Positions 8,992 through 18,119 of a stretch of 44,861 bases of DNA are shown piece by piece. A model generated the notes under the pieces. That model saw only the letters and a list, made by a program, of their open reading frames with translations, did no database searches and was not told the origin of the DNA. Every line of letters starts with the position of its first letter. Position 1 is the first letter of the stretch. The DNA lies in NCBI GenBank assembly GCA_011620695.1, contig WOYT01000121.1, positions 1 through 44,861 of the forward strand, given 5' to 3'. The translations under genes and the position numbers were made by a program. The DNA comes from Proteiniphilum sp. (GTDB taxonomy: Bacteria > Bacteroidota > Bacteroidia > Bacteroidales > Dysgonomonadaceae).

Positions 8992-11196
8992 ATGCCCATG
9001 TCAGACAACCGCTCCATCGAACGCCGCGAATTCCTGCCACTCTATCGCAGGCTCTACTCTTTTTTGCGTGAAGCGTGGGAGCGTGAGAAGGTGTTACAAC
9101 TCAGGGAGATGGTACAAAGCTCCCTGCAGCAGGCGGATACAGAAGATGAAGAAGCATTCTTCCACCTGATCACGGAGATGCGCACCGCTCTGATTGCAGT
9201 CGACGAGATCGGGCTCCGACAGCCGACAGTAGCCGCCGTGCTGCTCTATCACACTGCAGTTACCGGGCAGCATCAGCTGGAGGATATCGGTCAACTGTTT
9301 GGTGATGAGGTAGAGGTGATTCTGCGTGGACTAAAGAAGATCAGCCGCTTCAGCGACAAGCGCACGGCAGTGGAGTCGGAGAACTACATGAAGCTGTTGC
9401 TCTCCATGGCTGAAGATATTCGTGTGGTCTTTGTAATGATTGCCCGGCAGCTGCAGCTGATGCGTGATGCAAAGAATGCTGATGGCTCACGCCGCCTCGA
9501 TCTGGCTGTTGAGAGCTCCTATCTCTATGCTCCCCTGGCACATCGTCTGGGTCTTTATACCATCAAGTCGGAGCTGGAGGATCTCTCCCTCAAGTACACC
9601 GACCGGGAGTCGTACGATTATGTGGCACAGAAGCTGAACGAGACCAAGCGCTCCCGTGAGAAATATATCCGCGAGTTCATTGAGCCGGTAGAGGAGCGGC
9701 TCTCGAAAACAGGCTTGAAGTTTGATATCAAGGGACGTACCAAGTCGATACACTCCATCCTCAACAAGCTGAAGAAGCAGAAGATCGAGTTCGAGAATAT
9801 CTACGACCTGTTTGCCATCCGTGTGATCCTGGATGCGCCGCCCGATCAGGAGAAGGCGCAGTGCTGGCAGGTTTACTCGGTGATCACCGACATGTACCAG
9901 CCCAACCCCTTGCGGCTGAAGGACTGGCTCTCCATCCCCAAGAGCAACGGTTACGAATCGCTCCATATCACCGTGATGGGACCCGATTCCCGTTGGGTGG
10001 AGGTGCAGATCAGAAGCCGCCGCATGGACGAGATCGCTGAACGGGGACTGGCGGCCCATTGGAAGTACAAAGGGGTAAAAGAGGAGTCGACCCTTGACAG
10101 CTGGCTTTCCTCGCTGCGTGAATCGCTTGAGGACAAGGAGGCCAACCTGAGCCAGAAGCTGACTGATTTCAAGCTGGATCTCTATGAAGAGGAGATCTTC
10201 GTCTTTACGCCCAAAGGTGACCTCTTCAAGTTACCCAAGGGAGCCAGCGTGCTCGACTTTGCCTTTGCCATTCATTCGAAGCTGGGCGCATCCTGCATCT
10301 CGGGCAGGGTGAACGGCAAGAATGTACCCATCAAGCATCAGCTGAAGAGCGGTGATCAGGTAGAGGTCATCACTTCGGCACATCAGACACCCAAGCAGGA
10401 CTGGCTCAACTTCGTGGTCACCTCGCGGGCACGCACCAAGATTCGGCAGCTGCTCAAAGAGGAGGCAGGCAAGCAGGTGGATATTGCGAAGGAGACACTC
10501 TCGCGGCGGATGAAGAACCGTAAGATCGATGTGGATGACTCACACCTGATGCAGCTGATCAAGAAGCTGAAATACAAGACTGTTACTGATTTCTACGCCG
10601 ATATTGCAGCAGAGAAGCTGGATATCAACTGGGTGATCGACCGTTACCTGGAGCTGGAAAGCAGGGAGAGCGAGAGCCGCGAGGCTGCGCAGCAGGTGAG
10701 TGCCGAACAGTTCACCATGAAAACCGAACCCCGTGAGAGCCACAGCGGTGATGAGCTGGTGATCGATCAGAACCTGACGGGGGTGGATTACAAGCTGGCC
10801 CGGTGCTGCAACCCCATTTTCGGAGATGAGATCTTCGGCTTTGTCTCCTCACAGGGAATCAAGATCCACCGGGTGAACTGTCCCAATGCGCAGGATCTCT
10901 TCTCCCGTTTTGGCTATCGCGTGATCAAGGCTCGCTGGTCCGGCGGTACCGGCAGCTCTAACTATACCATCGTGCTAAGGGTGATCGGTAACGACCAGAT
11001 CAATATTGTGGCCAACCTGATGTCGATCATCTCAAAAGAGGAGGGGGTGCAGTTGCGTGCCATCTCCATCGATTCCAATGATGGCCTTTTTCAGGGAAAT
11101 ATCTCGGTGATGCTGGCCAACACCTCAATGTTGGAGCAGCTTATCAGGAAGCTGAAAGCGGTGAAAGGGGTGAAGTCGGTAACCCGTCTCAATTAA
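8992..11196 (+). CDS. relA: RelA/SpoT-family (p)ppGpp synthetase with degenerate hydrolase domain
   Basis: 'GRTKSIHSILNKLKKQKIEFENIYDLFAIRVILD', 'YESLHITVMGP', 'VEVQIRSRRMDEIAERGLAAHWKYKG', TGS domain (VFTPKGDLFKLPKGASVLDFAFAIHSKLG) and C-terminal ACT. HD-domain motifs degenerate. Start chosen downstream of the -7 box. Confidence 0.93.
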   Translation: MPMSDNRSIERREFLPLYRRLYSFLREAWEREKVLQLREMVQSSLQQADTEDEEAFFHLITEMRTALIAVDEIGLRQPTVAAVLLYHTAVTGQHQLEDIGQLFGDEVEVILRGLKKISRFSDKRTAVESENYMKLLLSMAEDIRVVFVMIARQLQLMRDAKNADGSRRLDLAVESSYLYAPLAHRLGLYTIKSELEDLSLKYTDRESYDYVAQKLNETKRSREKYIREFIEPVEERLSKTGLKFDIKGRTKSIHSILNKLKKQKIEFENIYDLFAIRVILDAPPDQEKAQCWQVYSVITDMYQPNPLRLKDWLSIPKSNGYESLHITVMGPDSRWVEVQIRSRRMDEIAERGLAAHWKYKGVKEESTLDSWLSSLRESLEDKEANLSQKLTDFKLDLYEEEIFVFTPKGDLFKLPKGASVLDFAFAIHSKLGASCISGRVNGKNVPIKHQLKSGDQVEVITSAHQTPKQDWLNFVVTSRARTKIRQLLKEEAGKQVDIAKETLSRRMKNRKIDVDDSHLMQLIKKLKYKTVTDFYADIAAEKLDINWVIDRYLELESRESESREAAQQVSAEQFTMKTEPRESHSGDELVIDQNLTGVDYKLARCCNPIFGDEIFGFVSSQGIKIHRVNCPNAQDLFSRFGYRVIKARWSGGTGSSNYTIVLRVIGNDQINIVANLMSIISKEEGVQLRAISIDSNDGLFQGNISVMLANTSMLEQLIRKLKAVKGVKSVTRLN

Positions 11197-11573
11197 AGTG
11201 ATTGGCTCTCCAGATCGGATAGCAGTTGTTGCACATACTCCCGCTGAAAATCAGCGGGACGGAGAAGCTCATCATTGTAACGAATCAGGTCGATGTCTAT
11301 GACTACCTTCCCCAGGTACTTATCACGCGGCGAACGTCCTACAGCACGTTCGGTCTGTTTGATCTTTTCAATCACCTCCTCCGGCAAGAGGTCTGTTTCA
11401 GCAATTGCCAGCACATTCCGAAAAAGAAAGGAGTAACGATCATCGTCCGGTTCCGACAAGACCGATTGACTGAAGAGAATGCCGGGGAAGAGTCGCGTCA
11501 GCATGCGCTGGGCTTTGTCAATATTGGTCTTTGAGAATGTGTTTGATCCTATGCTTAATAAAATTGTGCTCAT
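11193..11573 (-). CDS. folK: 2-amino-4-hydroxy-6-hydroxymethyldihydropteridine diphosphokinase
   Basis: 'ILLSIGSNTF', 'RSPRDKYLGKVVIDIDLIRYNDE' matches the HPPK signature; start MSTILLSIG at 11573. Confidence 0.88.
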   Translation of the reverse strand: MSTILLSIGSNTFSKTNIDKAQRMLTRLFPGILFSQSVLSEPDDDRYSFLFRNVLAIAETDLLPEEVIEKIKQTERAVGRSPRDKYLGKVVIDIDLIRYNDELLRPADFQREYVQQLLSDLESQSL

Positions 11574-11618
11574 AATGTTAAATTGAGCGACAAATATACA
11601 CATTTTTGATGAAAATGA

Positions 11619-11647
11619 TTGGTTAAAATCGAAATCTATTATCTTTG
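11619..11647 (+). promoter_or_regulatory. Promoter of nfeD (TTG-N18-TATCTTTG)
   Basis: TTG 11619-11621, TATCTTTG 11640-11647, 21 bp before the start. Confidence 0.5.
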
Positions 11648-11668
11648 TTCCATTATAACTATTAAAAA

Positions 11669-13057
11669 ATGAAAAATTTACAGGGAGCACTGCTGCTTCT
11701 TTTTTTACTTTTTTTCAGCAACATCACAGCACAGGACGAGACAACATTCATTTATCGGATCAATATCCGGGAGAATATCGGGAGCAACAGCTGGATTTAC
11801 CTGCAAAACGGTTTACATCAAGCCGTTGAAAAAGAAGCTCATGCAGTAATATTACATATGAACACTTACGGGGGAGGAGTGCTGGAGGCCGACTCAATGC
11901 GCAGTGCCATCCTCAACTATTCATTACCGGTATATGTATTTATCGACAACAATGCAGCATCCGCGGGAGCGCTGATTGCCATTGCCTGCGACAGCATCTA
12001 CATGCGTAAAAGTGCCTCTATGGGTGCGGCCACGGTGGTGGAGGGAGGAACCGGGGCTGCAGCACCCGACAAGTACCAGTCATATATGCGTGGAATCATG
12101 CGCGCAACGGCCGAGAGCCATGGTAAAATCGAAACAACCGTTGATGGAGAAAAGGTTCAACGGTGGCGACGTGATCCCTTGATTGCTGAGGCGATGGTGG
12201 ATGAACGGGTAGTGGTGCCCGGGTTTGCCGACTCCACGCAGATCCTTACCCTGACAGCCTCACAGGCGATGGAGCTGGGCTATTGTGAGGGCACGGCCGA
12301 GAGCCTCCATGAATTGATCGTAAACCAGCTGGGAATAAGCAACTACCGGCTGGAGACCTATAACCCCACCTTTTACGATAAGGTGAAAGGGTTCCTCACC
12401 AGCGGTGTGGTACAGGCGTTGCTGATCATGTTAATTATCGGCGGAATCTATTTCGAGTTGCAATCGCCCGGGTTGGGATTTCCAACAGCTGTTGCCATCA
12501 CGGCTGCGATACTTTATTTCACACCGCTTTATCTCACGGGTTACGCTCAGAACTGGGAGGTATTGATTTTTGTCTTAGGATTGATATTCATTGTGTTTGA
12601 ACTTTTTGTTTTTCCCGGATTCGGCATCCCCGGGATCACCGGCGTGGTGCTTATCTTCTCCTCCCTGGTGCTGGCCCTGTTGGGAAATATCCGCTTCAGC
12701 CTGGATGGGGTTCTCCCCATCCAGCTTTTCAGAGCTGTGATGATCGTACTGGGGGGGATGGGGATGGGGGTGACCCTGATCATCTATCTTACAAGTAGAA
12801 TCGGAAGACCGGGAATGTTGAATAAGGCTGCCCTGCATGCCGATGAGGAGGGGTTCGTCTCGGTGCCGATGGAACCACTGCAACTGGTCGGTAAAACTGC
12901 TGTTGCAGCCACCATCCTCCGTCCCTCAGGTAAGGTCTTGCTGGAGGGAGCATACTACGATGCGGTCTCACTAAAAGGGTTTATAGAGAAAGGGGAGGAG
13001 GTGGTGGTGAAACGATATGAGAACTTCCAGCTCTACGTGATGCGCAAAGAGAGCTGA
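11669..13057 (+). CDS. NfeD family membrane-bound ClpP-class serine protease
   Basis: Signal peptide, 'LHMNTYGGGVLEADSMRSAI', 'FIDNNAASAGALIAIACDSIYM', multiple TMs and C-terminal NfeD OB fold (VGKTAVAATILRPSGKVLLEGAYYDAVS). Confidence 0.88.
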   Translation: MKNLQGALLLLFLLFFSNITAQDETTFIYRINIRENIGSNSWIYLQNGLHQAVEKEAHAVILHMNTYGGGVLEADSMRSAILNYSLPVYVFIDNNAASAGALIAIACDSIYMRKSASMGAATVVEGGTGAAAPDKYQSYMRGIMRATAESHGKIETTVDGEKVQRWRRDPLIAEAMVDERVVVPGFADSTQILTLTASQAMELGYCEGTAESLHELIVNQLGISNYRLETYNPTFYDKVKGFLTSGVVQALLIMLIIGGIYFELQSPGLGFPTAVAITAAILYFTPLYLTGYAQNWEVLIFVLGLIFIVFELFVFPGFGIPGITGVVLIFSSLVLALLGNIRFSLDGVLPIQLFRAVMIVLGGMGMGVTLIIYLTSRIGRPGMLNKAALHADEEGFVSVPMEPLQLVGKTAVAATILRPSGKVLLEGAYYDAVSLKGFIEKGEEVVVKRYENFQLYVMRKES

Positions 13058-13063
13058 CGCCAC

Positions 13064-13348
13064 TTAGTTATAAAGTGCCATCTCCTCTTCGCTGTATGCT
13101 TTCTTCTTGAAGAAGTTAAAGAGAAGATAGGGGATGAACAACAGAATGATCGCCCAGATGAGGTTGCCCAGCTTACTCCCTTTTTTCATGTTGTTGATGA
13201 AGATATGGCCCAGCATACCCTCCACGACAAATAACAACCCTATGATCAGATTGGTATTGTTTGTTGTGCCCATCAGGAAGGGTATCGCCAACACTGCAAC
13301 GCCAATGAGCATTACAACCACTCCGAAGTACTTTGCAAATTCTTTCAT
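13064..13348 (-). CDS. Small hypothetical membrane protein
   Basis: MKEFAKYFGVVVMLIGVAVLAIPFLMG..., two or three TM segments. Confidence 0.65.
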   Translation of the reverse strand: MKEFAKYFGVVVMLIGVAVLAIPFLMGTTNNTNLIIGLLFVVEGMLGHIFINNMKKGSKLGNLIWAIILLFIPYLLFNFFKKKAYSEEEMALYN

Positions 13349-13504
13349 GTGTATAATAATTATGATTTTGATTTCGCAACGCAAATAAACACAAAAAACA
13401 ACAAACAAGGAAATAATTTGCCAGAAAAAACTCAACCTCGGCCTAAAAAAGCAGTTTTGTCCAAAAAAAAGCCATTCACTCGCGAGGTGATCTCTTAAAT
13501 TGTT

Positions 13505-13512
13505 TATTTTTG
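13505..13512 (+). promoter_or_regulatory. Candidate -7 box of plsC-like gene (TATTTTTG)
   Basis: TAnnTTTG match 30 bp before the GTG start. Confidence 0.4.
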
Positions 13513-13542
13513 TAGATTGTTCATCCGAAGAATGTCTAAGCA

Positions 13543-14274
13543 GTGAAGAAAATTGCCCTGTTTCTCTATCAATGGATCATTTTCATGCCGTTGTTCTTGT
13601 TGATTACCCTCCTAACCGCCTTAACGGTAATGGTGATGGCTCCTCTTTTCGGTAGTCGTTTTTGGGGATACTATCCTCCTCACATCTGGTCCAGAATCAC
13701 CTGTTATCTGTCACTCTGCCGGGTGAAGAGCTCAGGACATGAGAAGCTTGATCCCAAACAGTCATATATATTTGTTGCCAACCATCAGGGTGCTTTCGAC
13801 ATTTTTCTGCTTTATGGCTTCCTGAATCAGAACATCAAATGGATTCAGAAACAGAGTCTGCGAAAGTTACCTTTTGTGGGTTTCGCCTCCGAGAAAGCAG
13901 GTCATGTGTTTGTTGACAACTCAACAGCTGCTGCCCGTGCAGCTACCATTGAAAGGGCAAAAGCCCAGATCACCGATGGGGTCTCCATGGTGATCTTCCC
14001 TGAGGGTGCACGCACCCTCACTGGCAAGATGGGTCGCTTCAAGCGCGGTGCCTATTACATAGCCCGTGATTTGCAGTTACCGCTGGTGCCCCTTACCATC
14101 AATGGATCATACGATGTGTTAAAGCGTCACAGCCGGCTGATCAGGCCGGGAAAGCTGGAGCTGGTGATTCATGATCCCATACCAACAACATCGCTGTCGG
14201 ACGAGGATCTGGCAGCTTTGATTGATCGCTCGAAAGAGATCATACATGCTTCTTTGTGGGAGAAATACCGGTAG
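13543..14274 (+). CDS. plsC: 1-acyl-sn-glycerol-3-phosphate acyltransferase
   Basis: NHQGAFD (HX4D) and FPEGARTLTG motifs; GTG start. Confidence 0.88.
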   Translation: MKKIALFLYQWIIFMPLFLLITLLTALTVMVMAPLFGSRFWGYYPPHIWSRITCYLSLCRVKSSGHEKLDPKQSYIFVANHQGAFDIFLLYGFLNQNIKWIQKQSLRKLPFVGFASEKAGHVFVDNSTAAARAATIERAKAQITDGVSMVIFPEGARTLTGKMGRFKRGAYYIARDLQLPLVPLTINGSYDVLKRHSRLIRPGKLELVIHDPIPTTSLSDEDLAALIDRSKEIIHASLWEKYR

Positions 14275-14285
14275 GGGGGGGTGAT

Positions 14286-14356
14286 AAAAAAGAAATGGTT
14301 GTCTCACGACAACCAATCTTCATTGTTAACCTTAAATCTAATACCATGAAAAACAC
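14286..14356 (-). ncRNA. Predicted intergenic small RNA (~70 nt)
   Basis: Minus-strand promoter TTTG-N20-TACATTTG (14392-14361), then GTGTTTTTCATGGTATTAGATTTAAGGTTAACAATGAAGATTGGTTGTCGTGAGACAACCATTTCTTTTTT. 8-bp perfect stem with GTGA (GNRA) loop and U-rich tail. Lies in a 252-bp gap between two convergent genes. Confidence 0.65.
14296..14315 (-). terminator. Intrinsic terminator of the predicted sRNA
   Basis: TGGTTGTC-GTGA-GACAACCA followed on minus by TTTCTTTTTT. Confidence 0.7.
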
Positions 14357-14360
14357 GTAG

Positions 14361-14392
14361 CAAATGTACAAGCATTGCGGCATATCTCCAAA
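14361..14392 (-). promoter_or_regulatory. Promoter of the predicted sRNA (TTTG-N20-TACATTTG)
   Basis: CAAATGTA 14361-14368 and CAAA 14389-14392 on plus strand. Confidence 0.65.
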
Positions 14393-14526
14393 GATTCAGT
14401 AAGAAAAAAAATTCTTTTTAAATATATTTAGTATTTTAACCTTTTCAATGGATCAAATGTCTCGTTCGTTTGCGTTTGTTTGCATATTTTGAGGAAGAAA
14501 TAATCACTGCTTTTGCCCTTTTAGTC

Positions 14527-15516
14527 TCAATCGTAGATCCTGTTGGCAAAAAAATTGAGTAAACCCCAGTTGAAGCGGTACCAGCGTCTGGTTGCCCGCT
14601 GTTTACCACCGAACTGCAGCAGGAAGCGCGAACGACCGCTTTTTTTGTGCAGGAAACTCACATCCATGAAATCGAAGTAGTGAAAACCCTCCTCTTCCGA
14701 TCGTTTCATCGCAGCATAGAGGGTGAAGATGGTGGGGTAGAGTAGCTTGTAACGTTTCGATTTGCCCCAGTAATAGAGGCAATAGACAACGCTGTTTCTC
14801 TTTTCAAAGCCAAGGATGGCTCCACCGATGATCTTTCCCTGGTAGCGGGTGAGCAGGATCTTTCCTCTTCCTTTTTTCACGTAGTGATGGAAGAAGTTTT
14901 CGAAATAGGCGTAGGGAGGGAAACGACGTCTGATCTTTTTCTGGTTAGTGTTCCTGATTAGTTTGTATATTTCAGGCAGATCATCTTCCGACAGCATCTC
15001 CTCCATGCGTACCCCTTTTCTTATGGCTTTGTTAACCTGGTTTTTACGGGAAGGTGAAAGTTGGTCCCAGATCTTTCTTTTTCGTTGCAATGAGTTGCAA
15101 ATGTTGATCCATTTCACGGAAAAAAAATGATTTTCGCGGAATCCCTTGTACCCGAAGATAGCATTGCCCAGGTTCTCATATCGTATGAGAAATACCTTGT
15201 GCTTCACCTCCTGTACCAGGTGGGTGATCAGTAAATCAAACAGTTCGATCTGGGGTAGGTTCTTCCCGAAGAAGGAGGGCGCTTGAGAGATGATGCACCG
15301 CCTGAAGAGCGAATGGTGTAGCAACCGGTTTTTGCGGACGATGATAGCGAAGAGTGCCGCAACAGGTCTCTCTTCGTCAAAAGCAACCAACATCAGCGGG
15401 CGGTAGGCGGGGACATGGCCGTACCAGTCGAAACAGGAAGGACTATGGAAGAATTTATTCTCTTCAAGCGGTGGCAATTCCTCTTTGTGATGGTATGTTT
15501 TTACGCTGAAAGCCAT
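14527..15516 (-). CDS. GNAT/FemAB-like acetyltransferase domain protein
   Basis: 329 aa; 'LSPSRKNQVNKAIRKGVRMEEM', 'GKIIGGAILGFEKRNSVVYCLYYWGKS', 'FHYFDFMDVS' resemble FemAB/GNAT_6-type acyltransferases. Confidence 0.65.
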   Translation of the reverse strand: MAFSVKTYHHKEELPPLEENKFFHSPSCFDWYGHVPAYRPLMLVAFDEERPVAALFAIIVRKNRLLHHSLFRRCIISQAPSFFGKNLPQIELFDLLITHLVQEVKHKVFLIRYENLGNAIFGYKGFRENHFFSVKWINICNSLQRKRKIWDQLSPSRKNQVNKAIRKGVRMEEMLSEDDLPEIYKLIRNTNQKKIRRRFPPYAYFENFFHHYVKKGRGKILLTRYQGKIIGGAILGFEKRNSVVYCLYYWGKSKRYKLLYPTIFTLYAAMKRSEEEGFHYFDFMDVSFLHKKSGRSRFLLQFGGKQRATRRWYRFNWGLLNFFANRIYD

Positions 15517-15703
15517 GCAGAACGATGGTCGTTAAAGAACAATTTCCGCAAATGTACGAAAAAAAAATGAAAAGAGCAGTGATTTTGATCTCTCCGAATG
15601 GTCATTTGTCGGCGGTCATTTTATCCAGGGGCGATGTTCATTTTTTTTTCTGTAAAAATAAGCTCTTTTGCCTCCAATCGGGCTGCTGTTCTGTTTTATT
15701 TCG

Positions 15704-15711
15704 TAATTTTG
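15704..15711 (+). promoter_or_regulatory. Candidate -7 box of galE (TAATTTTG)
   Basis: TAnnTTTG match 52 bp before the start. Confidence 0.45.
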
Positions 15712-15763
15712 TATCAGAGCAGGAGCATGAATCAATATCGTACAACATCAAACAAAATATTTT

Positions 15764-16795
15764 ATGGCAAAGAAAATTCTTGTAACAGGCGGAACGGGGT
15801 ATATCGGTTCCCATACCGTTGTTGAACTGCAGCAGGCAGGGTATGAAGTGGTCATCATCGATAATCTATCCAACTCGAATGCCGATGTATTGGAAGGTAT
15901 CACCCGTATCACTGGTAAGCGTCCACTCTTCGACAAGCTGGATTGTAAAGATATGGATGCACTGAAAGCACTCTTCCGGAAACACAATTTCGATGGGATC
16001 ATCCATTTCGCCGCCAGCAAGGCAGTGGGAGAGTCGGTTCAGAAGCCACTGCTCTATTACCGCAACAACCTGGTGTCGCTGATCAACCTGCTGGAGCTGA
16101 TGCCTGAACACAATGTGAAAGGTATCGTCTTCTCATCCTCCTGCACTGTTTACGGGGAGCCAGACAGCAACCCCATCGATGAGAATGCACCCATCAAACC
16201 TGCAGCATCACCCTATGGAAACACCAAGCAGATCAACGAAGAGATCATTCGGGATTTCATCCACTCGGGTGCGCCGATCAGGAGCATTATCCTGCGTTAT
16301 TTCAATCCGATCGGGGCCCATCCCTCTGCCGAGATAGGCGAACTGCCACTGGGGGTGCCACAGAATCTGGTGCCCTACATCACCCAGACCGGCATCGGCA
16401 TACGGGAACAGCTGAATGTCTTTGGAAACGATTATAACACCCCCGATGGCTCCTGTATCCGTGACTTCATCAATGTGGTGGATCTGGCCAAAGCGCATGT
16501 CAAGGCCATCGAACGGATGCTCAACAATCAATCGGATGAGCCGGTGGAGATCTTCAATCTGGGTACCGGTACCGGTCTCTCGGTACTGGAGCTGATCGCG
16601 CTTTTTGAAAAAGTATCCGGCAAACCGCTCAATTATAAGATTGTGGGACGTCGTGAGGGCGACATTGAACAGATCTGGGCGAACCCCGACAAAGCGAACA
16701 AAGTATTGGGCTGGAAAGCGGAGATCCCGATGGAAGATACCATGGCTTCAGCCTGGAAGTGGCAGCTGCGGCTGCGCGAGAAAGGGGTGATGTAA
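15764..16795 (+). CDS. galE: UDP-glucose 4-epimerase
   Basis: TGGTGYIGSHTVVEL Rossmann motif; 'SSSCTVYGEPDSNPIDENAP', 'SPYGNTKQINEEI'. Confidence 0.95.
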   Translation: MAKKILVTGGTGYIGSHTVVELQQAGYEVVIIDNLSNSNADVLEGITRITGKRPLFDKLDCKDMDALKALFRKHNFDGIIHFAASKAVGESVQKPLLYYRNNLVSLINLLELMPEHNVKGIVFSSSCTVYGEPDSNPIDENAPIKPAASPYGNTKQINEEIIRDFIHSGAPIRSIILRYFNPIGAHPSAEIGELPLGVPQNLVPYITQTGIGIREQLNVFGNDYNTPDGSCIRDFINVVDLAKAHVKAIERMLNNQSDEPVEIFNLGTGTGLSVLELIALFEKVSGKPLNYKIVGRREGDIEQIWANPDKANKVLGWKAEIPMEDTMASAWKWQLRLREKGVM

Positions 16796-16818
16796 CCGCA
16801 CCGATCCTGCTATCTCAC

Positions 16819-16853
16819 AAAAAAGTCCGGGTTCAATGCCCGGACCATTTTTT
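16819..16853. terminator. Bidirectional intrinsic terminator between galE and the wHTH gene
   Basis: GTCCGGG (16825-16831) / CCCGGAC (16839-16845), flanked by A6 on the left and T6 on the right. Confidence 0.85.
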
Positions 16854-16876
16854 GTCTCTCTCCACATTGTTTCTGG

Positions 16877-17122
16877 TCAGAAATAATACTCGATCACAAG
16901 GTAATACACCTCTTCCCCATTTTGAGACTTTTCAATCTCAATTTTATTCTCCCTGGCCAGCCAGCCTATGGCAGTGTAAATCTCTTTTTCTGTCAAACCG
17001 GATGCTTCCCGCAGTTCGGCGATGTTCCATCTCTGGTTGTTGTTCAACAGATTCCAGATAATACCCGCATTGGTTCCAATCAGTTTTTTGTACATATTGA
17101 TGACTTCATTTGGTTTGCTCAC
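16877..17122 (-). CDS. Winged helix-turn-helix domain protein (DUF2582-like)
   Basis: 'TNAGIIWNLLNNNQRWNIAELREASGLTEKEIYTAIGWLARENKIEIE'; start may be at the internal MYKK. Confidence 0.75.
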   Translation of the reverse strand: MSKPNEVINMYKKLIGTNAGIIWNLLNNNQRWNIAELREASGLTEKEIYTAIGWLARENKIEIEKSQNGEEVYYLVIEYYF

Positions 17123-17218
17123 TGTTGGTTTTTCATGTTTGCTGATGAATGCCCATCCTCCATCATAAAAACACCTGATCGATGAGGTTTGTTCGCAGGA
17201 GAAGCGGAAAAAAAGCGG

Positions 17219-18058
17219 TTAAATAAAAAAGAGGATCAGGTAGAGGTAAGCTGCCGGTATCGCCACCAAAAGGCTGTCAATACGATCCAGGATGCCACCG
17301 TGACCGGGGATCAGGGTGCCAGCATCTTTTACCGAGTAGGTCCGTTTGATGAGTGACTCGAAAAGATCGCCCACCGTGCCGAAGAGAGCAACCACCATGG
17401 CAAACCCCATCCAGTGGAGGGATGAGAATTCCGGGAAGAAGTGGGCGATCAGGAGCGATGAAAGCATCGTGCATAAGATGCCGGCGATAAATCCCTCAAC
17501 CGATTTCCTGGGTGAGATATGAGGGATGAGCTTGTGTTTTCCGGTGAGCGAACCAATAAAGTAGGCAGCGGTATCATTGATCCAGATAAAAACAAAGAGG
17601 GCCAGCAAGGGTGTCCAGTCATACCCGCCGGCAGTAATTCTGTCTTGATAGGAATAGGAGAGCACCATCAACAGGCTTAGCGGCATGGTGATATACATTT
17701 GTCCGAAGACGGAGTAGATGATGCCATGCAGGATGTCCTGTCGCCGGATGAGGATGGCTGAAGCAAAGAGAATGAGCAGATAAACCAGGACAAATACTGG
17801 CAGTGCCAGATAGGATAATCTTTCCAGGAAGAGAAAAACCGATAGAAAGAGAAGCAGGCCATGTATGATGTTGAAGATCTTGCTGATGGCATGTGAGGTA
17901 TCTTTCTCTACCATGCGGTAGAACTCAAACAGGCCCAGGGCAAGGATGATTCCGAAGACCGCCAGAAAAGAGAAGCGCCCCCCGAGTATCCCCAGAAGGA
18001 TCACCAGGATATAAATGATGCCTGTCCCTGCACGAGTGAGTAAATTTTTAAGATTCAA
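17219..18058 (-). CDS. cdsA: Phosphatidate cytidylyltransferase
   Basis: 'NDTAAYFIGSLTGKHKLIPHISPRKSVEGFIAG', 'GDLFESLIKRTYSVKDAGTLIPGHGGILDRIDSLL' CDP-DG synthase signature. Confidence 0.94.
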   Translation of the reverse strand: MNLKNLLTRAGTGIIYILVILLGILGGRFSFLAVFGIILALGLFEFYRMVEKDTSHAISKIFNIIHGLLLFLSVFLFLERLSYLALPVFVLVYLLILFASAILIRRQDILHGIIYSVFGQMYITMPLSLLMVLSYSYQDRITAGGYDWTPLLALFVFIWINDTAAYFIGSLTGKHKLIPHISPRKSVEGFIAGILCTMLSSLLIAHFFPEFSSLHWMGFAMVVALFGTVGDLFESLIKRTYSVKDAGTLIPGHGGILDRIDSLLVAIPAAYLYLILFFI

Positions 18059-18119
18059 TTAGCCAGTTTTTTAGATGAACGGGTAAAGATAGCTCTTTTT
18101 TCTGGAAAGGAGGGAGCAG

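Noticed and set aside
11574-11690. N-terminal extension of folK and of other ORFs (beta-mannosidase, RelA, kinase)
   Set aside because: Extensions precede or overlap predicted promoters or lack family similarity; canonical starts MSTILLSIG, MRRILTM, 8992/8998 and MIHQTTKG are preferred.
14274-14281. G8 homopolymer after plsC
   Set aside because: Just a tract outside coding sequence; not evidently functional, though it could be a sequencing-sensitive site.
15525-15825. Overlapping short ORFs between the FemAB-like gene and galE
   Set aside because: No recognisable protein features; the region is better explained as divergent promoters (CAAATGTA at 15549, TAATTTTG at 15704).
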